This document shows positions 35,269 to 43,881 of a stretch of 64,000 nt of DNA, in pieces. Location of the stretch: positions 186,001-250,000 of the forward strand of contig NZ_PXXX01000015.1 of the NCBI RefSeq assembly GCF_003367505.1. The letters are read 5' to 3'. Below the pieces are notes generated by a model. That model saw only the letters and a list, made by a program, of their open reading frames with translations, ran no database searches and had not been told where the DNA came from. The translations under genes were made by a program, and so were the position numbers. Source of the DNA: Lysinibacillus capsici. GTDB lineage: Bacteria; Bacillota; Bacilli; Bacillales_A; Planococcaceae. The first letter of the stretch is position 1. Every line of letters begins with the position of its first letter.

Positions 35269-35739
35269 ATGAAACGAGAAACGCTCTTTTTAAAGATAGC
35301 TGTTTTTCTAATAGGTATACCCGTTCTTGCCTTATGTGTATGGGTGGTGCCTCGTGTTGCTTTGAATACAGTGGAGCATTCTCCCATTTTAACCATTGTT
35401 GCTTTAATTGGCGTCTATGCAACGGCTATTGCTTATTTTGTTGCGCTATTTACGACGATCAAACTATTAAGCTATATTGACCAAAACATTGCATTTTCAG
35501 AGCTGTCTGTCAAAGCTTTAATCAAGATCAAATATTGTGCAATTATTATTAGTAGTGTTTACGTGGTTGGCATGCCACTGATATACTATGCTGCGGAAGT
35601 AGACGATGCCCCAGGTCTTATACTTATTGGAATGGTCATTATTTTTGCTTCCTTTGTCGTGGCAGTATTTGCTGCTGTGCTGCAAAAGCTTCTAAAAAAT
35701 GCCATCGATATCAAATCAGAAAATGATCTAACGGTTTGA
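35269..35739 (+). CDS. DUF2975 membrane protein
   Basis: 156 residues from ATG 35269 (AAGAGG 8 bp upstream). Four membrane segments with the charged loop SYIDQNIAFSELSVKALIKIK, distinctive for DUF2975. Paired with a small XRE-type regulator 10 bp downstream, as in B. subtilis yoaS-yozG. The function of the pair is unknown. Confidence 0.87.
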   Translation: MKRETLFLKIAVFLIGIPVLALCVWVVPRVALNTVEHSPILTIVALIGVYATAIAYFVALFTTIKLLSYIDQNIAFSELSVKALIKIKYCAIIISSVYVVGMPLIYYAAEVDDAPGLILIGMVIIFASFVVAVFAAVLQKLLKNAIDIKSENDLTV

Positions 35740-35749
35740 GGTGAATACT

Positions 35750-35971
35750 ATGGCAATGATCATTAACATTGATGTAATGCTGGCGAAACGAAAAATGAGT
35801 GTCACAGAGCTTTCAGAAAAAGTTGGCATCACGATGGCGAACCTTTCGATTTTAAAAAACGGCAAGGCCAAAGCCATCCGCTTTTCAACATTAGAGGCTA
35901 TTTGTGAGGCATTGGATTGCCAGCCTGGCGATATTTTGGAATATCGGAAGAACGAGGAACTACAAAAATAA
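35750..35971 (+). CDS. XRE-type HTH regulator (YozG-like)
   Basis: 73 residues from ATG 35750 (GAGGTG 6 bp upstream). Almost entirely an HTH: MLAKRKMSVTELSEKVGIT, NLSILKNGKAK, FSTLEAICEALDCQPGDIL. The companion of DUF2975 proteins in Bacillales. A terminator follows the stop. Confidence 0.92.
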   Translation: MAMIINIDVMLAKRKMSVTELSEKVGITMANLSILKNGKAKAIRFSTLEAICEALDCQPGDILEYRKNEELQK

Positions 35972-35999
35972 GGATCTGCGTAAAGCAGATTCTTTTTTT
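35971..35999 (+). terminator. terminator of the DUF2975-XRE operon
   Basis: AGGATCTGC (35971-35979)/GCAGATTCT (35985-35993), one G-T wobble, loop GTAAA, then a T run. Confidence 0.85.
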
Positions 36000-36009
36000 G
36001 TAGAAATTA

Positions 36010-36070
36010 TTGCCAACAGAAGTAGTCCTATGCTAGGATAAAGAAAAGATATATCGACAGGCAGTCGGTC
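36010..36070 (+). promoter_or_regulatory. promoter and imperfect TetR-type operator
   Basis: TTGCCA (36010-36015), 18-bp spacer, TAGGAT (36034-36039). Downstream, GACAGGCAGTCGGTC (36056-36070) is an imperfect palindrome with GAC/GTC ends like operators of TetR/AcrR repressors, directly before the tetR gene. Confidence 0.55.
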
Positions 36071-36089
36071 AATTATAAGGAGTTGTCTT

Positions 36090-36740
36090 ATGAGAGAAAT
36101 AAAAAAAGCGCAAGAACGCAGAAATGAAATATTAGATGCAGCGGATGAATTATTTGCACAGAAGGGATTTGATGGCACTAGTACGAGTAATATTTTGGAA
36201 AAAGTAGGCATTGCTCGAGGCACCCTCTATTATCACTTTAAATCTAAGGAAGATATTATGGATGCGCTCATTGAGCGTTATACAAGCACGATGCTAGCAA
36301 AGGCAAAAAACGTTGCAGCAGACAAGACTATAGCTGTAAATGAGCGGATATTGCGCGTTGTCATGGCATTGAATATGCAAAATGAACAGGGCGGACAGGA
36401 AATGATGGAGCATGTTCATAGGCCGCAAAATGCTTTGATGCACCGTAAAATACAGCAAGTGGTCATCAATCAAGTACCACCAATCCTCACTGCCATTATT
36501 CGTGAGGGCATTGAGCAAGGTATTTACCAAACGCCTTATCCCTATGAGTGTATGGAAATGATTATTGCTTATACCAATACGGTGTTCGATGATGATCTCG
36601 TCTTGATGACAGATGATGAAAGAGCTGCCCGTATTCCGGCATTGATTTTTAATATTGAACGAATGCTAGGGGTGGAGAATGGTAGCTTATTGTATATGAT
36701 GCAAATGTTTGGAAATAAAGAAGAAGGCAGTACGAACTAA
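36090..36740 (+). CDS. TetR/AcrR-family transcriptional regulator
   Basis: 216 residues. HTH at residues 10-55: ILDAADELFAQKGFDGTST, VGIARGTLYYHFKSKEDIM. The remaining ligand domain is unrecognised. It is followed by an FtsX-type permease and an ATPase on the same strand, so it probably represses this export operon. RBS AAGGAG. Confidence 0.9.
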   Translation: MREIKKAQERRNEILDAADELFAQKGFDGTSTSNILEKVGIARGTLYYHFKSKEDIMDALIERYTSTMLAKAKNVAADKTIAVNERILRVVMALNMQNEQGGQEMMEHVHRPQNALMHRKIQQVVINQVPPILTAIIREGIEQGIYQTPYPYECMEMIIAYTNTVFDDDLVLMTDDERAARIPALIFNIERMLGVENGSLLYMMQMFGNKEEGSTN

Positions 36741-36796
36741 GTTTTTTAGGTCTTGTTAGGTTTGATGGCGATTAACAATATACAAAGAGGTGACTT

Positions 36797-39115
36797 ATGT
36801 ATTGGAAAATTGTTCGAAATGATATGGCGAATAGCAAGCTAATTACAGGTATGACCATGCTATTTGTGGCGGTAGCAGCTTTACTTGTCACACTATCAGC
36901 AGTACTTATTGTCCATTTGACAAGTGCAATTGACACGCTGATGAAACAAGCAGAAACGTCTCATTTTCTTCAGATGCATGCAGGGGAAATCGATCAAGTG
37001 CGGCTGACTGAATTTGCAGAGCAAAATAAATATGTAGATGAATATCAAATGAATGAATTTCTAAATGTGGAGGGCACGAAGATCAATATTGCGGGTACCA
37101 CCTTGGCACATAGTGTGCAGGACAATGGTTTCAGCACACAAAGTGAGAAATTTGATTATTTACTTGATCTTGATGGTCATGTGATTGAAGTGGCAAATGG
37201 TGATATTTATGTACCTGTAAGCTATTGGAAGGACGGTATTGCCGACTTGGGGGATACTGTCATCGTTCAAGATCAAACCTTTACAATAGCTGGATTTCTA
37301 AGGGATTCACAGATGAACTCAATGCTGGCTTCCTCCAAACGCTTTCTTGTCAGTGAACAAGATTATGCAGCAATCCAGGAAGCGGGAACAGTTGAATATT
37401 TAATTGAGTTTCGTTTGAAAAATTTGGCGGATTTAAAGAATTTTGAGGAAGCCTATACAAGTGCAGGGTTAGAAGCAAATGGACCAACCATTACCTATAA
37501 GCTTTTTCAAATGCTGAATGCCATATCAGATGGGCTTATGATTGCTGTGATCTTGCTCATCAGTGTCCTTGTAGTCGCTATTGCGTTTATGTGTATTCGA
37601 TTTACATTGCTCACTAAAATTGAAGAGGATACTCGAGAAATCGGTGTGATGAAAGCAATTGGCCTACGAGTGGCAGATATTCAGAAAATGTATTTAGCCA
37701 AATATGGCGTTATAGCTGTGATTGGTTGTATGCTCGGTTTTGCCTGTTCCTTCTTCCTTCGAGATATTCTATTAGAAAATATCCGTCTGTTCATGGGAGA
37801 AACAGACAAAGTTTCACTCATTTGGTTGTTCACGGGTCTGGGGTTGTTGCTCGTGTTTATCGTGATTATGGGCTATGTACAATCGGTACTGAAACAGTTT
37901 CGCAAGCTATCAGCCACGCAGGCTCTGCGCTTTGGCACAATGCAAGGAAAAGGGCAACATGCAAAATTATTGAACCTCAGCGCCAATAAAAGGCTACCGA
38001 TTAATCTTTTCCTTGGCATAAAGGATGTGCTATCAAGAAAAACACTTTATGCGACAATGCTCGCAGTATTAGTATTGGCAACATTTATTATCATCGTCCC
38101 TCAAAACTTACACAACACAATTGCAGCTAAAAGCTTTATTACGTATATGGGTATTGGGAACAGTGACATCCGAATTGATATCCCACAAGGCAAGCAAAAT
38201 GAACAACAGGTTTCAGCGGTGATGGATAGGCTTGAGCATGACACAGCCATTAAGAATTACACTGTTTTGACAACAAAAAAATTCACAACGATTGCTGAGG
38301 ACGGAACAGCGCAAAACCTAAAAATAGAGCTGGGTGACCATACGATTTTCCCCTTAGAATATGCACACGGAGAGGCTCCAGTTGCTCCTAATGAAGTGGC
38401 ACTTTCGGTGCTCAATGCAGAGGAGCTTCAAAAAAAGGTTGGCGATAGTTTAGCAGTGGTCATTAATGGACAGAAGAAAAATTTGAGGATTAGCGGTATT
38501 TATTCAGATATTACCAATGGAGGCAAGACTGCGAAGGCAGCTTTCTCTGACCATTCTACGGATAGCATGTGGAGTGTCGTCTATAGTACGATGGCAGATC
38601 CATCTCTTGTTGCAGATAAAAGGGCGGAATATGCAAAAACCTTCTCATTTGCCAAAGTGTCAGGTATTGATGATTATATTTATCAAACTTTTGGTACGAC
38701 GATTCATGCCATCGAAAAGGCAGCTCGTGCAGCACTCGTCATTGCCTTATTGCTGTGTGTGCTCGTGACATTATTATTTATGAATATGCTGATTGCGAAG
38801 GATCAAGCGCCCATCGCTATCATGAAGGCATTGGGATTCACGAATGTCGATATAGCTACACAATATGCTGCACGTTCGATTTTTGTATTACTGCTTGCTA
38901 TCTCGATGGGGACGTTGCTCGCAAACACGTTAGGTGAATATTTAACTAGTACGGTCATTGCCTCATTCGGGGCGGCTTCCTTTGATTTTATGATTAATCC
39001 ACTAGCAGCGTATGTTTTTTGCCCACTAGCGCTTACAAGCGTTGTTCTGCTAGCTACGCTATTTGGTACGTCAAGGGCAGGGCAGGTAAAAATTATTGAG
39101 CATATAAAGGAGTAG
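36797..39115 (+). CDS. FtsX/MacB-like ABC transporter permease
   Basis: 772 residues with an N-terminal membrane segment (about 15-40), a large extracytoplasmic domain, three segments around 245-370, a second extracytoplasmic domain and a second FtsX block near 635-760. Motifs EIGVMKAIGLRVADI and APIAIMKALGFTNVDI mark the two FtsX repeats. It forms the membrane part with the ATPase 5 bp downstream. Likely exports a peptide or antimicrobial, or acts as a mechanotransmitter. Controlled by the TetR gene upstream. Confidence 0.88.
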   Translation: MYWKIVRNDMANSKLITGMTMLFVAVAALLVTLSAVLIVHLTSAIDTLMKQAETSHFLQMHAGEIDQVRLTEFAEQNKYVDEYQMNEFLNVEGTKINIAGTTLAHSVQDNGFSTQSEKFDYLLDLDGHVIEVANGDIYVPVSYWKDGIADLGDTVIVQDQTFTIAGFLRDSQMNSMLASSKRFLVSEQDYAAIQEAGTVEYLIEFRLKNLADLKNFEEAYTSAGLEANGPTITYKLFQMLNAISDGLMIAVILLISVLVVAIAFMCIRFTLLTKIEEDTREIGVMKAIGLRVADIQKMYLAKYGVIAVIGCMLGFACSFFLRDILLENIRLFMGETDKVSLIWLFTGLGLLLVFIVIMGYVQSVLKQFRKLSATQALRFGTMQGKGQHAKLLNLSANKRLPINLFLGIKDVLSRKTLYATMLAVLVLATFIIIVPQNLHNTIAAKSFITYMGIGNSDIRIDIPQGKQNEQQVSAVMDRLEHDTAIKNYTVLTTKKFTTIAEDGTAQNLKIELGDHTIFPLEYAHGEAPVAPNEVALSVLNAEELQKKVGDSLAVVINGQKKNLRISGIYSDITNGGKTAKAAFSDHSTDSMWSVVYSTMADPSLVADKRAEYAKTFSFAKVSGIDDYIYQTFGTTIHAIEKAARAALVIALLLCVLVTLLFMNMLIAKDQAPIAIMKALGFTNVDIATQYAARSIFVLLLAISMGTLLANTLGEYLTSTVIASFGAASFDFMINPLAAYVFCPLALTSVVLLATLFGTSRAGQVKIIEHIKE

Positions 39116-39120
39116 AACCT

Positions 39121-39876
39121 ATGAATATCGTAAGTGGTGAGCAAATAGCAAAGACGTTTCAGGTAGGTAAAGAACAGCATCCCGTTTTACTGGATGTATC
39201 AGTTGCCATCAATCAAGGGGAGTTTATTTCCATCATGGGCCCATCAGGCTGTGGTAAATCGACACTGTTGTATGCCCTTAGCGGGATGGACAGTATTGAT
39301 CAAGGTCAGGTCATCTTTGATGGAATGGACTTAACGACATTAAGTGACAAAGAACTGGCTGATTTGCGTAGAACGAAAATGGGCTTTGTCTTTCAGCAGC
39401 CGACCTTTCTAAAAAGCTTAAATATCCTTGATAATATCCTGTTACCTGCGATGCGTGATGGGCGAAAAAATGTCAGGGCCTTGACAGAAAGGGCACTACA
39501 GATCATGAACAAAATGGGGATTGCAGACTTGGCAAAGCGAGATATTACACAAGTGTCTGGTGGGCAGCTTCAACGGGCAGGCATCTGCCGCGCCTTGATT
39601 AGCAACCCGCAGGTGATCTTTGGAGATGAACCCACAGGCGCATTGAATTCAACGTCTGCTCAGGAAATCATGGATTTATTAGCCTCCATCAATAGTGAAG
39701 GCACAACGGTGATGCTTGTGACCCATGATCCAAAGATTGCCGCAAGAACAGAGCGTATCCTTTTTATGTCTGATGGTGCTATCGTGAATGAATTGAGATT
39801 GCCTCGATTCACAGGCGCCGATTTAGACGATCGAATGGTCAAAGTTGTCTCTACTATGCAAAAAATAGGTATTTAG
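39121..39876 (+). CDS. ABC transporter ATP-binding protein (MacB/LolD-type)
   Basis: 251 residues. Walker A GPSGCGKST, Q-loop FVFQQPTFLKSLN, signature VSGGQLQRAGICRAL, Walker B VIFGDEPTGALN, switch LVTHDP. Partner of the FtsX-like permease. RBS AAAGGAG. A terminator with a long T run follows. Third and last gene of the TetR-controlled operon. Confidence 0.92.
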   Translation: MNIVSGEQIAKTFQVGKEQHPVLLDVSVAINQGEFISIMGPSGCGKSTLLYALSGMDSIDQGQVIFDGMDLTTLSDKELADLRRTKMGFVFQQPTFLKSLNILDNILLPAMRDGRKNVRALTERALQIMNKMGIADLAKRDITQVSGGQLQRAGICRALISNPQVIFGDEPTGALNSTSAQEIMDLLASINSEGTTVMLVTHDPKIAARTERILFMSDGAIVNELRLPRFTGADLDDRMVKVVSTMQKIGI

Positions 39877-39883
39877 CTTGAAG

Positions 39884-39920
39884 AAATCCGTAATGATTTA
39901 AAAATTACGGATTTTTTTTT
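39884..39920 (+). terminator. terminator of the TetR-ABC operon
   Basis: Perfect 11-bp stem AAATCCGTAAT (39884-39894)/ATTACGGATTT (39904-39914) followed by T tract to 39920. Confidence 0.9.
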
Positions 39921-39927
39921 GATAAAA

Positions 39928-39956
39928 TGAATCGCATTCGTTATGGCGACCGTCAG
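39928..39956 (+). promoter_or_regulatory. ECF-type promoter of sigma operon 2
   Basis: TGAATC (39928-39933), 17-bp spacer, CGTCAG (39951-39956): same geometry as the promoter of sigma operon 1 at 31098. Confidence 0.72.
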
Positions 39957-39983
39957 TAGTGTAGAAAGTAGGTGAGGGCAATG

Positions 39984-40499
39984 ATGGCTATTGAACAGAT
40001 AATCGAGGAGCACGGTGATTACTTATTGAAGGTCGCCTATCTATATGTAAAAAATAAGGCAACGGCGGAGGACATCGTGCAGGATGTGTTCATCGCCTTT
40101 TATCAAAAGCAGGGACAGTTTCGTCAGGAAGCATCCTTACGTACATATTTAGTGAAAATGACGGTTAATCGAAGTCACGATTATCTACGAAGTTGGAAAA
40201 GTAAACGACTGACATTGTTTGAAAAGATCACGGGGCGCACAACAGCTATGACACCTGAAAAGGAGATACTAGAGAAAACTGTAAAAAAAGAGCTGGTGGA
40301 AGCACTGTTTACATTATCAGTTGCCTATCGAGAGGTCTTGATTTTGTATTATTTTGAGGAGATGTCGACAGTGGAAATTGCACAGCTTGTACAATGTCCG
40401 GAAGCAACGATTCGCACAAGATTACAGCGAGCTCGTAAACAATTAGCAACAGCAATGGGTGACTTTGATTGGGAGGTGCTACGCCATGAATCAATTTAA
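39984..40499 (+). CDS. ECF RNA polymerase sigma factor (copy 2)
   Basis: 171 residues from ATG 39984 (AGGTGAGG 6 bp before; an ATG one codon earlier is possible). Region 2: YVKNKATAEDIVQDVFIAF; region 4: YYFEEMSTVEIAQLV and ATIRTRLQRARKQL. Paralogue of the sigma factor at 31144. It overlaps by 14 bp the membrane protein downstream. It probably recognises its own upstream promoter. Confidence 0.9.
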   Translation: MAIEQIIEEHGDYLLKVAYLYVKNKATAEDIVQDVFIAFYQKQGQFRQEASLRTYLVKMTVNRSHDYLRSWKSKRLTLFEKITGRTTAMTPEKEILEKTVKKELVEALFTLSVAYREVLILYYFEEMSTVEIAQLVQCPEATIRTRLQRARKQLATAMGDFDWEVLRHESI

Positions 40500-41148
40500 A
40501 GAGGAACTATTAAAGGAGCTACAAGATGTCAAGCTCTCACAGCAGCGCAAACAGGTAATCGCGGAGAAAGCACGACGAAAAGTTCAACGTAAAGCAGATG
40601 GTCAATGGACGTATCGCATCGTGTTCGCAACCTTTACTATTTTTGTTATCGGTTTTAGCTATATCCTGACACAACAGAAGGGGCAACAGAGTTCAGGCCA
40701 TCAGGCGGCTAGCCTACAGTCGGATAATTGGCATTGGTGGTCACTATTTGCTTCGGATTATATAAGAGGAATGATTTTACTGAGCATTTTTATAGGCGCT
40801 ACATTTATTGTCAAACGCTATCTATTGAAAAAGGGGTATGGTTTACCTGTTTGTATTGAATGTGGGGAGAGTTGGTCTGAGAAGGATGCACGTAAATTAT
40901 ATCGTAAAAATAGTGAAATTGTGTGCCCTCATTGTGGACAAAAACAATACCGCACAAAAAAATCCATGCAAATCAGTGGTGTAATAACGATGCCAGTGCC
41001 GCTGCTGATTATGCTGCAGCATGTTTTCCATCATTTTGTTATCGGTCTCATTTTCTTTTTAGTGGGCATGTTCTTCTACCATTATCAAATTGCGCCATAT
41101 GTGTTTAAGCTACAAGAGAAAGACCCGATGAATGAACCTTTATGGTAA
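40486..41148 (+). CDS. membrane protein with CXXC-20-CXXC zinc ribbon, probable anti-sigma partner
   Basis: 220 residues from ATG 40486 (GGGAGGTG upstream, inside the sigma gene). Cytoplasmic N-terminus (MNQFKEELLKELQDV) like that of the partner at 31643, membrane segment (about 45-62), second near 92-108, then a zinc-ribbon CIEC-(20 residues)-CPHC matching the cxxc_20_cxxc family, and two C-terminal segments. Fusion of a sigma-binding-like N-terminus to this ribbon is unusual. Role as anti-sigma inferred from position. Confidence 0.75.
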   Translation: MNQFKEELLKELQDVKLSQQRKQVIAEKARRKVQRKADGQWTYRIVFATFTIFVIGFSYILTQQKGQQSSGHQAASLQSDNWHWWSLFASDYIRGMILLSIFIGATFIVKRYLLKKGYGLPVCIECGESWSEKDARKLYRKNSEIVCPHCGQKQYRTKKSMQISGVITMPVPLLIMLQHVFHHFVIGLIFFLVGMFFYHYQIAPYVFKLQEKDPMNEPLW

Positions 41149-41158
41149 TGATTTTGGC

Positions 41159-41195
41159 AAGAAATTGCTAGGCTAATCTAGCAATTTCTTTTTTT
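41159..41195 (+). terminator. terminator of sigma operon 2
   Basis: Perfect 13-bp stem AAGAAATTGCTAG (41159-41171)/CTAGCAATTTCTT (41178-41190), loop GCTAAT, then T7. Confidence 0.92.
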
Positions 41196-41208
41196 ATTCT
41201 AAAATAGA

Positions 41209-41273
41209 TTGACAATGGTTTTCATTTGCTTTATCTTTGTGTTAACTTATTTTTATTATTAGTTAACGCACAA
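41209..41273 (+). promoter_or_regulatory. bioY promoter overlapped by BirA biotin operator
   Basis: TTGACA (41209-41214), 17-bp spacer, TATCTT (41232-41237). GTTAAC at 41241-41246 and at 41262-41267 with 15 bp between, in a wider inverted repeat (TGTGTTAAC / GTTAACGCACA), matches the GTTAAC-N15-GTTAAC BirA sites of Bacillales. Expected start lies inside the operator. Confidence 0.85.
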
Positions 41274-41289
41274 GGGGAGGCTTTTTACA

Positions 41290-41841
41290 TTGAAAAAAGG
41301 AAGTACATATCAATATGTGTTAGCAGCATTTGGGGCAGCAATAATCGCAGTTTTAGCACAGGTAACAATCCCACTACCACTTATCCCGATTACAGGTCAA
41401 ACGTTAGCGGTTGGAATTATCGTGACGATTTTAGGGACAAGATTAGGCACGTTATCTGTTCTATTATATATTTTACTAGGGGCAGCAGGTTTACCTGTAT
41501 TTAGCGGTATGTCAGGTGGACTAGGAATTTTAGTTGGTCCAACAGGTGGATATATTGTAGGCTTCCTTGCCACAGCCATTATTATGGGCTTATACTTAGA
41601 TAAATTTGGTATTACATTTACTCAAGCTATTATTGCGAATATCATTGGGATGATTGTTACATTAGCGTTTGGGACAGTGTGGTTAAAAATTGTAGCAGAT
41701 TATACATGGACAGCTGCCTTTATGGGTGGTGTTGCACCATTTATCGTGGTTGGTATCGTCAAAGCGGTACTTGCAGCATGGATTGGTGTGATCGTTCGAC
41801 GTCGCTTAGAAAGAGCGCACTTAATTGAAGCAATAGCATAG
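41290..41841 (+). CDS. bioY: biotin transporter substrate-binding subunit BioY
   Basis: 183 residues, TTG start 9 bp after AGGGGAGG. Six membrane segments with the BioY signature regions TIPLPLIPITGQTLAV and GLGILVGPTGGYIVGFL. Imports biotin, alone or with an ECF energising module, which is not encoded nearby. The operator upstream predicts repression by biotinoyl-AMP-BirA. Confidence 0.93.
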   Translation: MKKGSTYQYVLAAFGAAIIAVLAQVTIPLPLIPITGQTLAVGIIVTILGTRLGTLSVLLYILLGAAGLPVFSGMSGGLGILVGPTGGYIVGFLATAIIMGLYLDKFGITFTQAIIANIIGMIVTLAFGTVWLKIVADYTWTAAFMGGVAPFIVVGIVKAVLAAWIGVIVRRRLERAHLIEAIA

Positions 41842-41859
41842 GACATGGGAGGAATTGTT

Positions 41860-43425
41860 TTGGCAACATTATGGACAGGTGGTAAGATTTACACGATGGC
41901 TCAGGTTGGTGAAACAGTGGATGCAGTCCTTGTTGAAGATGGAAAAATTGTGGCGACAGGCTCAGTGGAGAGCTTGTCGCCACTAGCTGCTTCTATCCAA
42001 CATTTAGAGGGTAATATCATGTATCCAGGCTTTGTCGACAGCCATTTACATATTATTGGCTACGGAGAAAAACTCAAGCATCTTGATGTATCGGCGGTTA
42101 CGAGTAAAGAGGCGTTACTTGTGAAGCTTCAGGAGCGAATGGCTGAGGCGTCAGCACATGAATGGGTCATTGCGATTGGACTAAATGAAAACCAATTTGA
42201 GGAGCCCGTTTTTCCGACCTTAGCAGAGCTAGATGCCCTTGGAGATGCTCATTTAATCATTAAACGGAGCTGTCATCATTTGATTCTAGCCAATTCCAAG
42301 GCACTCGCTTTTGCAGGAATTACAAATAGGACTCCTTCGCCAGAGGGGGGTGTCATTGACAAAGTAGATGGTAAGCTCACAGGGATCCTAAAGGATGCTG
42401 CATTATATTTAATTGTTAACCAGATGCCACATATTACACCTGCTTATATTGAGGATGCACTGACAAAGGCGGTGACCTCATTGCAATCCTATGGTTTAGT
42501 AGGGGGACATTCAGAGGATTTAAGCTATTATGGACCGCCAAGCCAGCCGATTCAGGCTTATCGCAAAATAGTAGAGGCACAGCAATCCTTTAAGGTGCAT
42601 GTATTACAGCATCATACAGTCTTTGAAGAGGTTGCGAAGATGGATTTATCTTCCTCACCATTTTTGGAGTTTGGTGCGATGAAAATTTTTATTGATGGAG
42701 CCTTTGGAGGTCGTACGGCTGCACTACGTCAGCCTTACTGCGATGATTCGGACAATGCAGGGATGCTTATTCATACAACTGAGCAATTAACAAGCTATGT
42801 TCAGCTGGCACGTCAATATGGACAAACCGTTGCCGTGCATGCCATTGGGGATTTAGCAATCGACACGATTTTAGACGTTTTTGCGGCATATCCTCCTCAG
42901 GAAGGTCAGCTTGATCGCGTAATTCACTGTAGCTTAGTCGATGAGGAACTATTAGCCAAGCTAGCTGCATTACCAGTGGCAGTGGATATGCAGCCGCAGT
43001 TTGTACAGGGAGAATACCAAGCAGAGCTATCGAGACTTGGAGAGGAGCGCGCACAGGGCTTACATCCTTTAAAATCGCTTCTTGACAGAGGGCTGATTGT
43101 TGCAGGCGGCAGTGATGCGCCAATTGAAGTGCCAAACCCGTTGCATGGTATTTATGCGGCTGTCACTAGAAGAAATTTTGAGGAAACACATGATGGCTAT
43201 AACCCTCATGAGAAAATTTCCCGATTTGAGGCAGTCCGTTTGTATACAGTAGGAGCGGCTGAAATCATTGGACAGCAATTGATGCGTGGCAAAATTGCAG
43301 AAGGCTTTGCTGCAGACTTTACGATTTTACAAGAAGACGTTTTTACGGTAGAGATGGAGCAGCTTCCACACATTCAAGTCGCATGTACGGTTGTGAATGG
43401 TCAGATAGTATATGAAAATCGCTGA
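41860..43425 (+). CDS. YtcJ-like amidohydrolase
   Basis: 521 residues from TTG 41860 (GGGAGG at 41847-41852, 7 bp before), preferred over the ATG at 41845 that lies within the RBS. Metal motif VDSHLHIIG (about 57-65), GGHSEDL, carboxylated-lysine region KIFIDGAFGGRTAAL, HAIGDLAIDT, and the C-terminal GGSDAPIE are those of the amidohydrolase-3/YtcJ group. It hydrolyses an unknown amide or N-acyl compound. Co-transcribed with bioY (18-bp gap). Confidence 0.85.
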   Translation: MATLWTGGKIYTMAQVGETVDAVLVEDGKIVATGSVESLSPLAASIQHLEGNIMYPGFVDSHLHIIGYGEKLKHLDVSAVTSKEALLVKLQERMAEASAHEWVIAIGLNENQFEEPVFPTLAELDALGDAHLIIKRSCHHLILANSKALAFAGITNRTPSPEGGVIDKVDGKLTGILKDAALYLIVNQMPHITPAYIEDALTKAVTSLQSYGLVGGHSEDLSYYGPPSQPIQAYRKIVEAQQSFKVHVLQHHTVFEEVAKMDLSSSPFLEFGAMKIFIDGAFGGRTAALRQPYCDDSDNAGMLIHTTEQLTSYVQLARQYGQTVAVHAIGDLAIDTILDVFAAYPPQEGQLDRVIHCSLVDEELLAKLAALPVAVDMQPQFVQGEYQAELSRLGEERAQGLHPLKSLLDRGLIVAGGSDAPIEVPNPLHGIYAAVTRRNFEETHDGYNPHEKISRFEAVRLYTVGAAEIIGQQLMRGKIAEGFAADFTILQEDVFTVEMEQLPHIQVACTVVNGQIVYENR

Positions 43426-43453
43426 GAAGGTTATCCTTCCCAGCGATTTTTTT
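43415..43453. terminator. bidirectional terminator at the end of the amidohydrolase gene
   Basis: AAAATCGCTG (43415-43424)/CAGCGATTTT (43441-43450) with inner GAAGG/CCTTC, T7 on + and A-rich start giving T on minus. The stop codon of the amidohydrolase is inside the hairpin. Confidence 0.85.
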
Positions 43454-43459
43454 ATGGGA

Positions 43460-43669
43460 CTATTGTTTGTCAGTTAATTGTTTTACTTGTTGTTCTAGGG
43501 TCGACACACGTTTTGATAAGTCCTCTACTTGCTGTTGCATGGTTGGTGGAGGAGACACAGGGGCAGTGGATTTCATTTTTTTGATCATATGGATCATTAC
43601 GAAAAAGATCGCTAGAAACATACATAAAAGAACGGTTGTACTAATGATATCACCAAGGTTGAATTTCAT
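43460..43669 (-). CDS. small membrane protein with C-terminal coiled coil
   Basis: 69 residues: a single membrane segment (about 9-28), a basic stretch (HMIKKMKS), a proline-rich hinge (APVSPPPT) and a heptad-patterned helix (VEDLSKRVSTLEQQVKQL). RBS AAAGGAGCG on minus. The layout resembles small phage-shock or stator-like proteins, but I do not recognise the family. Confidence 0.65.
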   Translation of the reverse strand: MKFNLGDIISTTVLLCMFLAIFFVMIHMIKKMKSTAPVSPPPTMQQQVEDLSKRVSTLEQQVKQLTDKQ

Positions 43670-43737
43670 GTTTGCGCTCCTTTCTGTAGCGGGTATCTAG
43701 TTATATACAGGGTAGCCTGCTAAAAAGTTTCAAAAAA

Positions 43738-43860
43738 ATGGTGAATGTCACGATTAATACAAAAATTGACGCCTACTTTGGTGTAGAGGAGTGCTATTTT
43801 ATTGGCTTCGAGGAATGGGTCATAGCAGTCAAAACATACGTTAGTAGTGAGCGATTTTAA
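43738..43860 (+). other. short open frame of 40 codons, coding status doubtful
   Basis: ATG at 43738 to TAA at 43860. The composition is protein-like (NVTINTKIDAYFGVEECYF) but no RBS precedes it. It could be a remnant of a longer gene. It fills the gap before the GDPD gene. Confidence 0.2.
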
Positions 43861-43881
43861 CAGCATGATAGGGGTGAGTAT

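Noticed and set aside
41226-41504. 92-codon frame overlapping the start of bioY
   Set aside because: It begins within the BirA operator and is out of frame with the clear BioY protein.
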